Below are positions 41,576-49,234 of a stretch of 64,000 nt of DNA, piece by piece. This DNA is from an uncultured Prevotellaceae bacterium (GTDB lineage Bacteria; Bacteroidota; Bacteroidia; Bacteroidales; Bacteroidaceae). Made by a program: the position numbers and the translations under genes. Location: contig CADAOD010000011.1 in NCBI GenBank assembly GCA_902789415.1, forward strand, positions 1 to 64,000, given 5' to 3'. The notes under the pieces were generated by a model. The model had not been told where the DNA came from and searched no databases. It worked only from the letters and a program-made list of their open reading frames with translations. Each line of letters begins with the position of its first letter. Position 1 is the first letter of the stretch.

Positions 41576-42850
41576 ATGAAGTTCTTTGCTAGTATTTGTT
41601 TGTTGATGACTGTGGCACTCTTGACGGGTGCCACAAAGTCTGCTGCCTGCACCAGTGTGATAGTATCAGGCAAGGTAACCCCAGACGGACGTCCTTATAT
41701 CTTCAAGAACCGCGACACCCCTAACCAGGATAATCTGGTGGTGACGGTACAAGGCAGCAGATATCGTTTTATTGCTATCGTGGCCCGTCAGGACTCGCTG
41801 AACCTGAACGTATGGTCGGGGCATAACGAGGCAGGCTTTGCCATTGCCAACACAGCTGCCTATAATCTCAATGGCAGACAGAAACCAGGTCAACCGCGCC
41901 CCAATGGCGATGAAAAGGATGGCAACCTGATGTATAAGGCCTTGGAGACATGCGCCACACTGGCCGATTTCGAACATCTGTTGGACAGTATCAAACAAGC
42001 AAAAGGCACACTGCATTCAAACTCCAATTTTGCTGTGCTCGATGCAGAAGGCGGTGTGGCATACTATGAGACAGGCAACAAGGGGTATGTGAAGTTTGAT
42101 GCCAACGATCCCATTCAGGCACCTTATGGATTCCTTATTCGCACCAATCATGGTATGTCGGGCGACCGTTCATTAGACCAGGGCATTGAGCGCTATCTGG
42201 CCATACAGGACTATATGACACGTGCCAGTTTTGAAGGCAATCTGGGTTTCGAGCCCGTCATCCGCAAGGTAACACGCACCCTGACACACGGACTGACACG
42301 CCTGAACCTGTGGGACTTTGCGCCACAGGACGATTCACAACCAGTGTATTTCCCATTCCGTGATTTCATCCCCCGCTGGCACACAGCTTCGGCACAACTC
42401 ATACAAGGTGTGCGTCCTGGTGAGAATCCACGTCTCACCATCGCATGGACCATACCAGGCTCTACGCTCACCACCCCCGCCATCCCCCTATGGATAACTG
42501 CCGACGGTAAGTTGCCACAGATTGTAACCCGCAACAATGAAGGTCACGCCACACTGGTGGATGCCGGATTCCTACTGAAAGACCAACTCTTCCCCATCAA
42601 GCGCGGCAATGGAGCCGACTATATCAACCTGGCACGTCTTATCAATCATGCCGGTACTGGTATCCTGCAACAGATAACACCGATAGAGGACGCGATCTTC
42701 AGTAAAGCAGCTCAGGTGATTGAGACACTGCGGAAGAATGGTAAGGCAGGCAAAGAAACTACAGAGTTCTATCAGTGGATTGATCAGTATGTTAGTGCGG
42801 AATATCAAAAAATAATTGTAACTTTGCAGCCGAAAACTAAGGCATTATGA
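41576..42850 (+). CDS. C45-type Ntn hydrolase (acyl-transferase/amide hydrolase), secreted
   Basis: 424 residues. The signal peptide ends near KSAA, directly before Cys25 in CTSVIVSGKVTPDGRP. An N-terminal Cys exposed by cleavage is the nucleophile in Ntn hydrolases. FKNRDTP and the later NSNFAVLDAEGGVAYYE, TNH segments fit the acyl-CoA:6-aminopenicillanate acyltransferase/linear amide hydrolase group. It would hydrolyse an amide, such as an N-acyl amino acid or a peptide, in the periplasm. Its ATGA overlap with a DAACS symporter suggests that the product is an amino acid taken up by that carrier. Confidence 0.8.
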   Translation: MKFFASICLLMTVALLTGATKSAACTSVIVSGKVTPDGRPYIFKNRDTPNQDNLVVTVQGSRYRFIAIVARQDSLNLNVWSGHNEAGFAIANTAAYNLNGRQKPGQPRPNGDEKDGNLMYKALETCATLADFEHLLDSIKQAKGTLHSNSNFAVLDAEGGVAYYETGNKGYVKFDANDPIQAPYGFLIRTNHGMSGDRSLDQGIERYLAIQDYMTRASFEGNLGFEPVIRKVTRTLTHGLTRLNLWDFAPQDDSQPVYFPFRDFIPRWHTASAQLIQGVRPGENPRLTIAWTIPGSTLTTPAIPLWITADGKLPQIVTRNNEGHATLVDAGFLLKDQLFPIKRGNGADYINLARLINHAGTGILQQITPIEDAIFSKAAQVIETLRKNGKAGKETTEFYQWIDQYVSAEYQKIIVTLQPKTKAL

Positions 42851-44037
42851 AGAAAACATTATTATGGATTGGTGCACTCGTAGTGGGTGCTGTGTTAGGC
42901 GCATTGGGATATGACTGGTTGAATGCTACTGCCGATTTTGTGGCGACAGTCTATACACGACTGTTCCAACTGTTGGCTGTGCCCACTATCGTACTGGCAG
43001 TAATCAGTACCTTTGCCACGTTCGGCTCCAATGGCTCGGGCCGTATCTTTGGTCGCACACTTACCTACACACTGCTCACCACCATTGCCGCAGCAGTGGT
43101 TGGCGCACTGCTCTATGTGGTCATCGCCCCAGGCAATCTGCCGGTACTCCCTACAGCAGAGACAGAAGAGACAGCCGTGGGAGCCGTGACCTATTACGAC
43201 CATCTGATCAGTATTATCCCCAACAATATCGTCAAACCATTCTTTGACGGTAATGTATTGTCGCTACTGCTGTTGGCCTTTGCTGTGGGCATCGGTCTGT
43301 CGAAACTGCCAGATAGCGACAACAAGGCCGTAGTGGTGAAAGGAGTACTCGGTTTGCAGGAACTGCTGTTCCTACTCATCCGTTGGCTCATCTGGACACT
43401 GCCTTTGGGCATTGTGGCTTTTTCGGCACAGCTGTCGGCGCAGGTGAGTGCCGGTGTCGTGGCCGACTCTATCGGTAAGTATGTGCTGGTGGTACTTACG
43501 GGTAATGTGGTACAGTTCTTTATAGTACTACCCCTCTTCCTCTTGCTGCGTGGGTTGAACCCCATCCACGTGTTAGGTCGCATGACGCCAGCCGTGCTCA
43601 TGGCACTATTCACCAAGAGTAGTGCTGCCACCCTACCTGTGACGATGGAAACGGCCGAGCACCGATTAGGCGTCAGGATCAATATTGCCCGATTTGTGTT
43701 ACCCATCTGCACCACCATCAACATGAATGGTTGTGCCGCGTTCATCCTCGTCACCTCATTGTTTGTCATGCAGAATGGCGGCATGCCCATCACGTTCACC
43801 ACCATCGCACTGTGGGTGTTCATCTCGGTGGTGTCGGCCATCGGCAATGCCGGTGTACCTATGGGGTGCTATTTTCTCACCCTTTCACTCATGTCGGGCA
43901 TTGGTGCACCAGTGGCTGTATTAGGAATCATCTTACCCATCTATACGATCATAGATATGATAGAGACAGCCGAAAACGTATGGTCCGACTCGTGCGTGGC
44001 TGCGATGGTCAATCACGATTTGCCACTTGCGGCATAG
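42847..44037 (+). CDS. Dicarboxylate/amino acid:cation symporter (DAACS)
   Basis: 396 residues with about eight membrane segments. The hallmark hairpin FTKSSAATLPVTMETAEHRLGV near 257 and the following NMNGCAAFILV segment match the serine-rich and substrate/sodium-binding motifs of GltP/TcyP-type carriers. It imports glutamate, aspartate, serine/threonine or cystine with sodium or protons; the specificity cannot be read. It is translationally coupled to the C45 hydrolase and shares its cysK-type operator, so a sulfur amino acid is a good guess. Confidence 0.88.
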   Translation: MKKTLLWIGALVVGAVLGALGYDWLNATADFVATVYTRLFQLLAVPTIVLAVISTFATFGSNGSGRIFGRTLTYTLLTTIAAAVVGALLYVVIAPGNLPVLPTAETEETAVGAVTYYDHLISIIPNNIVKPFFDGNVLSLLLLAFAVGIGLSKLPDSDNKAVVVKGVLGLQELLFLLIRWLIWTLPLGIVAFSAQLSAQVSAGVVADSIGKYVLVVLTGNVVQFFIVLPLFLLLRGLNPIHVLGRMTPAVLMALFTKSSAATLPVTMETAEHRLGVRINIARFVLPICTTINMNGCAAFILVTSLFVMQNGGMPITFTTIALWVFISVVSAIGNAGVPMGCYFLTLSLMSGIGAPVAVLGIILPIYTIIDMIETAENVWSDSCVAAMVNHDLPLAA

Positions 44038-44096
44038 AGAAAATGCATGTGCCCTCAAGCACAAATAAATAGACCTCTGTCGCAAATTGATACAAA

Positions 44097-44495
44097 CTAT
44101 AGGTGTATTTCCTTATCTACCACCTGAGCCCCAACAATCTTAAAGGAGTTGAGGTGGATGCCCTCGTGGAGCGACAGGATGGCGTAGCGGATGGTGGGAT
44201 CGTTGGCCAGCCTCAAGTCCTCTTGCGACGGCCGGGAAGGCGAAGCAGGATGACTGTGCCAGTTGGCCAGGATCTTCAGTCCTTTGCTGCGCGCATATTT
44301 CAACGCAGCAAACTGATCCTTGGGAGCAAAGGAAAAGTGCTCTTCGGAATGGTCGATATTCTCCATCCAGTAGTTCTCGGTCACCACATCACCATCGGCT
44401 CCAGAGGTGCCCAACAGGTAGCCGCACGTCTCGATGGGTGCGTCCTGTTGAGCCTGATTTATCATCTCTCTTATAACTGTTTGTGGAATAATCAT
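44097..44495 (-). CDS. JAMM/MPN+ metallopeptidase acting on a ThiS-like carrier
   Basis: 132 residues from ATG 44495, which overlaps the stop of the E1-like gene (ATGA). All JAMM residues are present: Glu22 (PIETCGYLLG), His80 and His82 (NWHSHPASPSRPSQED), Ser90 and Asp93. Close relatives trim C-terminal residues from ThiS-type carriers or cut amino acids off them after sulfur transfer (Mec+ with CysO, QbsD with QbsE, HcyD with HcyS). The ThiS-like carrier two genes upstream has extra residues after its glycines, fitting such a substrate. It is the last gene of the encapsulin operon. Confidence 0.88.
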   Translation of the reverse strand: MIIPQTVIREMINQAQQDAPIETCGYLLGTSGADGDVVTENYWMENIDHSEEHFSFAPKDQFAALKYARSKGLKILANWHSHPASPSRPSQEDLRLANDPTIRYAILSLHEGIHLNSFKIVGAQVVDKEIHL

Positions 44496-45310
44496 TGTGC
44501 TTTGTGATTTTTGAGGTCGCAAGCGGCCTGTTCGTAGTCAATCAACTTGTCGATGGTGGGATGACTGCCACAGATGGCGCATGAGTCGCGATGCTTCACG
44601 GCTACCGTGCGGAACTGCATGGTCTTGGCATCGAAGGTGAGCAACCTGTTGGTGAGCAACTCTCCCACACCAGTGAAATATTTGAGGGTCTCGGCAGCCT
44701 GGATGGTGCCCAGCATGCCGGCAATGGCACCTAGCACACCAGCCTGCGAACAGGTGGGCACAGCACCTACTGGAGGCGGTTCCTTGAACATGCAGCGATA
44801 GCAGGCAGTGCCTGGCAGATGGGTAAAGGTTTGGCCATTGAAGCGCAGGATGCCTCCATGCGAAAAAGGTTTGCCTGCCATCACACAGGCGTCGTTAATC
44901 AGAAATTTAACAGGGAAATTGTCGGTACCGTCAACTACAAAGTCGTAGTTCTTAATAATGTCGAGTGCATTCGTAGAGTCGAGAAACTCATGATAGGTGT
45001 CCACCTTCACATCGGGATTGATGGCCTTGATCTTCTCCTCGGCGCTCTTCACCTTGGCTATGCCCACATCCTTTGTGAAGTGGATTACCTGGCGCTGCAG
45101 GTTGGAGAGGTCCACCACATCCGCATCCACAATACCGATGGTGCCGATACCGGCAGCTGCCAGATAGAGCGACACAGGAGCACCCAGTCCACCTGCACCC
45201 ACTACGAGCACACGTGCATTCATAATCTTCTCCTGTCCCTCTACGCCTACATCCTGCAAGAGAATGTGGCGCGAATAGCGCTGTATCTGCTCTTCAGTAA
45301 AATCAATCAT
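44492..45310 (-). CDS. MoeB/ThiF-like E1 enzyme (HcyF-type)
   Basis: 272 residues from ATG 45310, whose ATGA overlaps the ThiS-like stop; the upstream extension is not needed. The features are QRYSRHILLQDVGVEGQEKI, the ATP loop VVGAGGLGAPV, DADVVDLSNLQRQ, two zinc CxxC pairs (CYRC, CAIC) and a candidate catalytic Cys in AVPTCSQAG. It would adenylate the C-terminus of the ThiS-like protein so that sulfur can be added as a thiocarboxylate. The tight coupling to carrier and JAMM genes favours this over molybdopterin synthesis. Confidence 0.9.
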   Translation of the reverse strand: MIDFTEEQIQRYSRHILLQDVGVEGQEKIMNARVLVVGAGGLGAPVSLYLAAAGIGTIGIVDADVVDLSNLQRQVIHFTKDVGIAKVKSAEEKIKAINPDVKVDTYHEFLDSTNALDIIKNYDFVVDGTDNFPVKFLINDACVMAGKPFSHGGILRFNGQTFTHLPGTACYRCMFKEPPPVGAVPTCSQAGVLGAIAGMLGTIQAAETLKYFTGVGELLTNRLLTFDAKTMQFRTVAVKHRDSCAICGSHPTIDKLIDYEQAACDLKNHKAQ

Positions 45311-45519
45311 AATGAGCCTCCTCCCATGAAGTACAGGAAATCCACGCTGTCGCCTTCGTTGATCTGCAGGGCATCCCACTCGGTGCGGTCAACGAAATCA
45401 TCGTTCACCTGAACACTCACCATGTCGGGCTGCTGCACATCGTTTTGCTTTATCAACTCTGTGAGGTTGAGGGGCAGCTGCACCTCCTGTGCCTCACCGT
45501 TTACTGTAATCTTTGCCAT
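45307..45519 (-). CDS. ThiS/MoaD-like sulfur carrier with masked C-terminus
   Basis: 70 residues with a beta-grasp layout (MAKITVNGEAQEVQLPLNLT ... INEGDSVDFLYFMGGGSL). ThiS, MoaD and CysO normally end in Gly-Gly. Here Ser-Leu (or Gly-Ser-Leu) follows the glycines at 66-68, so the carrier must be trimmed before activation. QbsE and HcyS carry comparable extensions removed by a JAMM protease, and a JAMM gene is present two genes on. It overlaps the E1 gene by four bases. Confidence 0.88.
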   Translation of the reverse strand: MAKITVNGEAQEVQLPLNLTELIKQNDVQQPDMVSVQVNDDFVDRTEWDALQINEGDSVDFLYFMGGGSL

Positions 45520-45534
45520 ATCTGTTATTGAGTC

Positions 45535-46995
45535 TTATCTTCCAATGATCTTTTTAACTGCTATTACTAACTTATCCACGTCCTCACGGGTATTGTAGAG
45601 GGCAAATGTGGGACGTACGCTCATCTCGTAGCCGAGAGCACGCAGAGCAGGCTGCGCACAGTGGTGACCGGCACGCACAGCGATGCCTTCCTTGTCGAGC
45701 AGGGTGCCCACCTCGGGAACGGGGATGCCATCAAGCACGAAACTGACTACCGACACGCGGTTCTTGGGATTGCCCAAGAGGGTGAGACCAGGAATCTGAG
45801 CCAGTTGCTCGCGTGCATACTCGGTGAGCTTGTGCTCGTGAGCCTCGATATTACGGATGCCCAGGCGACTCACGTAGTCGAGCGCCGCACCCAGTCCGAT
45901 GGCATCGGCCACGTTGGGTGTACCAGCTTCGAAACGAGCTGGTGGCTGGTTATACTCGGTGTGCTCGATGGTCACATCCTTAATCATGTTGCCACCACCC
46001 TGCCAGGGCTGCATCTTATCGAGTAACGCCTTGCGACCATACACCACTCCGATGCCGTTAGGACCATAGATTTTATGACCGCTGAACACGAAGAAGTCGG
46101 CTCCCAACTGCTGCACGTCAACAGGTGTGTGAGCGATAGACTGTGCACCGTCGATGAGTACGGGAATCTGATGCGAGTGAGCTATCTCGATGATGCGCTG
46201 CACATCGTTGATGGTGCCAAAGGTGTTGTTGACATGACCCACCGACACGAACCGTGTGCGAGGGGTGATGAGACGCTCGAACTCCGACAGCACCAGGTCG
46301 CCATTCTTATCCGTAGGGATGGCTCGCAATGTGGCCCCACGCTCCTGACAGATGCGCTGCCAGGGCACGATGTTGGCATGGTGGTCGAGCTCGCTCACGA
46401 TGACCTCATCACCGGGGGTGAGATACTGTCGGCCGTAGGTCTGTGCCACCAGGTTGATGCCCTCGGTGGTGCCACGCACAAAGATGATCTCCTCGCTGCT
46501 GGCGGCATTGATAAACCGCTGCACTTTCTCGCGCGCCTCCTCGTAGGCATCGGTAGCACGGGCAGCCAACGTGTGGGCACCGCGGTGGATGTTGGAGTTG
46601 TAGGTGCGATAGTAGTCGCTGATTTTATCAATCACCTGATTGGGTTTCTGGGTGGTGGCACCATTATCGAGCCACACCAGGTCGTGACCGTTCACCTGCT
46701 GATTTAGCACGGGAAAGTCGCGCTTGATTTGTTCAGAGTTCAGCGTGTCCAGTTCTTCGTAGTGCAGGTTGGAGAGTTCGCGCTCGCCAAAGGGACGCAC
46801 ACCTAAGGCCGAGCCAGGCCCCTCCTCTTGCGAGAAGAGGGCTGACAGGGCTTCCAGGTGAAGTTGCTCATCGGGGACGACGTTCTGGCGCTCAGTCTGC
46901 AACTCCTCGGGGCAGTATTTCTGTGCCACCTCACGGAGCAAGGCAAAGCCAGGGTCCTCGATGCCGTAACCTTCTATATTCTGTATATTGATCAT
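45535..46995 (-). CDS. SufS-type cysteine desulfurase with encapsulin-targeting extension
   Basis: 486 residues, about 80 longer at the N-terminus than usual SufS. Residues from about 88 on form the PLP enzyme: DNGATTQKP, SELDHHANIVPW, PLP-lysine 308 in FSGHKIYGP, and catalytic Cys446 in RAGHHCAQPALRALG. It converts cysteine to alanine and an enzyme persulfide. The extension is low in predicted structure and acidic, with SQEEGPGSALGVRPFGE. Family-2 encapsulins load cysteine desulfurase through such an extension. The gene begins at the base after the shell gene ends. Confidence 0.93.
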   Translation of the reverse strand: MINIQNIEGYGIEDPGFALLREVAQKYCPEELQTERQNVVPDEQLHLEALSALFSQEEGPGSALGVRPFGERELSNLHYEELDTLNSEQIKRDFPVLNQQVNGHDLVWLDNGATTQKPNQVIDKISDYYRTYNSNIHRGAHTLAARATDAYEEAREKVQRFINAASSEEIIFVRGTTEGINLVAQTYGRQYLTPGDEVIVSELDHHANIVPWQRICQERGATLRAIPTDKNGDLVLSEFERLITPRTRFVSVGHVNNTFGTINDVQRIIEIAHSHQIPVLIDGAQSIAHTPVDVQQLGADFFVFSGHKIYGPNGIGVVYGRKALLDKMQPWQGGGNMIKDVTIEHTEYNQPPARFEAGTPNVADAIGLGAALDYVSRLGIRNIEAHEHKLTEYAREQLAQIPGLTLLGNPKNRVSVVSFVLDGIPVPEVGTLLDKEGIAVRAGHHCAQPALRALGYEMSVRPTFALYNTREDVDKLVIAVKKIIGR

Positions 46996-48435
46996 TTACT
47001 TCTCTACTTTATTACGATGCTGATAATCGTGATAATATCCCACCTCTACATTCTCGAGCACAGCGATGGCATCATCGGTGAGTGCAGCCAGTGAGAAATA
47101 TTTGGTGAGCAGATAAGAGGCCACGCCAAACTTGTCGAGGCCCATCAGACGGGCACTCAAGCTGGGAGCAATCTCGCCGGGGATACCGCTCTGGTGCAAG
47201 CCCACGATACCTTGATTCTTCTCGCCTACGCGCACCAGGATAATCTTTGTGGTGCCGACGCCACGACCGGTGAGATACTGTCCCTCTACCTCTACCTTAT
47301 CCGAAGGGATGATGGGTACACCGCGCCACAGGATGACTTTGGTGCCAAACAGGTCGGTGGTTACAGGGGGCACACCACGCCAGGTGCACTCACGCTCAAA
47401 GGCTGCGATGGCACGTGGATGAGCGATGAAGAAGGCAGGCTCTTTCCATACCAGCGACAGCAGTTCGTCGAGATCGTCGGGGGTAGGTGCACCGTAACGG
47501 GTGGTGATGCGATAAGCGGGGTTGACAGCTGACAACAGTCCGAACTGCTTGTTGTTGATCAGCTCCCACTCCTGGCGCTCCTTGATGCTCTCGATAGAGA
47601 GTCGCAACTGCTCCTCCAACTGGTTGTAGGGATTGTTGTAGAGGTCGCTCACACGGGTGTGCACACGCACAACGGTCTGCAGGGTGTTCAGGGGATATTC
47701 TGTGGGGTTCTCCTCGTAGTCGATATAGGTCTCGGGGATGATGTTATCCTCCTCATGACCGCTCACCAGGTCGATGTGCTTCTCGCCGTTATCGTTGACT
47801 GATGCCTTGAGGCGCAACTGCTTATCTACAGCCTTGTCGAATGTCTCACGGAAGTCGGGTACATCCTTGATGAAGCGAATCAGCTCTTTGAGTTTCAGTC
47901 CAAGGAAGATGGTTGGTGTGATGGCACGTACCGAAACTGTTGACTCCTGTTCGTCGAGCAGATCGGCCTCGCCAAAATACTCGCCGTCACCCAGCAATGC
48001 AATCCGCAACTCCTCGCCATGAGGACCCTTGCTGATGACCTCAGCCTGTCCGTTGGCCACGATGAAGAAGCGCTGCTTGTCCTTACCTTCCTCGACAAAG
48101 AGCTTATCCACATCCACCTCCTGAGCCTCGAAGGCACTCACCAGACGATGCAGAATATCATCATCAAACTCAGAGAAGAGGGGGATGGCTTTCAGGTCTT
48201 TAGCGGTAAAAGAAGGTACACCATTCTGGAACACGATGGGCAGGCGGTCGTTCTTGCGAAGTTCCACCTTGGTACGGTTCACACGGAATGTGCCACCCGA
48301 TACCTGTACCCAAGGCAGGAGCTTGAGTAGCAAACGAGGGGTGATAGACCCCATCTGAGGGGCGGTCTTGGTAGTGGTTGCCAGACGTCTGGCTGTAGCA
48401 GTGGTCACACTGCGCTGTAAATTTGAATCTGCCAT
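46996..48435 (-). CDS. Family-2 encapsulin shell protein with cNMP-binding-type domain
   Basis: 479 residues, often misread as a Crp-like regulator. Residues about 82-205 form a cyclic-nucleotide-binding-type beta-barrel (IPLFSEFDDDILHRLVSAFE, FIVANGQAEVIS, GDGEYFGEADLLDEQESTV). The rest matches HK97-type family-2 encapsulin: the N-arm TPRLLLKLLPWVQVSGGTFR, then TLQTVVRVHTRVSDLYNNPY, LWRGVPIIPSDK and LARLMGLDKFGVASYLLTKY-like end segments. No helix-turn-helix is present. Shell subunits assemble into a closed compartment. The phosphate cassette lacks the canonical Pro-Arg, so the nucleotide ligand is uncertain. Confidence 0.92.
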   Translation of the reverse strand: MADSNLQRSVTTATARRLATTTKTAPQMGSITPRLLLKLLPWVQVSGGTFRVNRTKVELRKNDRLPIVFQNGVPSFTAKDLKAIPLFSEFDDDILHRLVSAFEAQEVDVDKLFVEEGKDKQRFFIVANGQAEVISKGPHGEELRIALLGDGEYFGEADLLDEQESTVSVRAITPTIFLGLKLKELIRFIKDVPDFRETFDKAVDKQLRLKASVNDNGEKHIDLVSGHEEDNIIPETYIDYEENPTEYPLNTLQTVVRVHTRVSDLYNNPYNQLEEQLRLSIESIKERQEWELINNKQFGLLSAVNPAYRITTRYGAPTPDDLDELLSLVWKEPAFFIAHPRAIAAFERECTWRGVPPVTTDLFGTKVILWRGVPIIPSDKVEVEGQYLTGRGVGTTKIILVRVGEKNQGIVGLHQSGIPGEIAPSLSARLMGLDKFGVASYLLTKYFSLAALTDDAIAVLENVEVGYYHDYQHRNKVEK

Positions 48436-48477
48436 AATTTTATTTTTAATTTCTTATCTTTTTATTCTTTTATTTTT

Positions 48478-48702
48478 TTATTTCTGAATAATCACTTTGT
48501 GCGTGGTGCCCTCCACATGCTCTATAGCGATCACGTTGTAGCCCTGATCCTTAGCATTGCGGGGCACGTTGTCAAGGGGCTCACCCTCGCTAAGCAGTAC
48601 TTCCAAAATGTCGCCCGCCTGGAGCTTCGAGAGCTCGATCTTTGTCTTCACGAAAGTCATCGGGCAGTGCTCTTTCGTAATGTCTAATACCTTTGTTGCC
48701 AT
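48478..48702 (-). CDS. tusA: TusA-family sulfur carrier
   Basis: 74 residues. The persulfide Cys lies in KEHCPMTFVKTK, matching the CPxP/CPMx motif, with the typical ILEVLLSEGEPLDNVP and C-terminal strand KVIIQK. TusA takes persulfide sulfur from a desulfurase and hands it to DsrE-type or other acceptors. The position between a DsrE-like gene and the shell plus desulfurase genes fits a relay outside the compartment. Confidence 0.92.
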   Translation of the reverse strand: MATKVLDITKEHCPMTFVKTKIELSKLQAGDILEVLLSEGEPLDNVPRNAKDQGYNVIAIEHVEGTTHKVIIQK

Positions 48703-48736
48703 ATTCTTACCTTTTTACTTTTTTACCCTTTTACCT

Positions 48737-49216
48737 TTAAATAAACAGTGTTTGTCCGCCTTCGGAGAGATTCAGGAACGAGGCCACTCCCAACACATCC
48801 TTCACTTCGGGGATGAAATCCTCCTTCTTCAGTCCCAGCACATGCATCGCCATCTCGCAAGCATAGAGGTTGATGCCCAGTAGTTTGGCTGCCTCAACCA
48901 GTTCCTCAAGGGTGGCCACGTTGTTCTTGCGCATCAGATAGCGGAATATCTGCGGACCAGCCCCCAGAAAGTTGAATCGGCTGGTGGGTGTCACCTTCAG
49001 TCCTCCCATCATAAAGCCAAACAACTTGGTGAGCCAGTTGCCACCGGTGAAGCTGCGTCCTTGTTTGCGTTTGATGGCATCCAGCCCCCAGAAGGTGAAG
49101 AAGATGTTCACTTCGTAGCCCACGGCTGCCGCACCTGTAGCCAATGTAAACACGGCTGTCAGTTTGTCGAAATCGCCACTAAAAGCGATAATACTCAGTT
49201 TCTTTGTCTCTGCCAT
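48737..49216 (-). CDS. DsrE/DsrF/DrsH-like (DsrE2) sulfur-relay protein
   Basis: 159 residues. The fold starts MAETKKLSIIAFSGDFDKLT, with a hydrophobic segment ATGAAAVGYEVNIFFTFWGL. The conserved Cys lies in INLYACEMAMHVLGLKKEDF, matching the persulfide position of DsrE2-type proteins. A middle loop (FTGGNWLTKLFGFMMGG) is hydrophobic and may contact a membrane. It probably exchanges sulfur with TusA, encoded 34 bases downstream. Confidence 0.9.
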   Translation of the reverse strand: MAETKKLSIIAFSGDFDKLTAVFTLATGAAAVGYEVNIFFTFWGLDAIKRKQGRSFTGGNWLTKLFGFMMGGLKVTPTSRFNFLGAGPQIFRYLMRKNNVATLEELVEAAKLLGINLYACEMAMHVLGLKKEDFIPEVKDVLGVASFLNLSEGGQTLFI

Positions 49217-49234
49217 ATTCTTAATTGTCCATTA

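Noticed and set aside
44097-45310. E1 and JAMM genes as molybdopterin or thiamine synthesis
   Set aside because: No other molybdopterin or thiamine genes are near; the masked carrier, JAMM peptidase, TusA, DsrE and desulfurase point to sulfur transfer to amino acids.
46996-48435. Reading the 479-residue protein as a Crp/Fnr transcription factor
   Set aside because: There is no helix-turn-helix; the cNMP-type domain is followed by about 270 residues that match an encapsulin shell, and a desulfurase gene follows directly.
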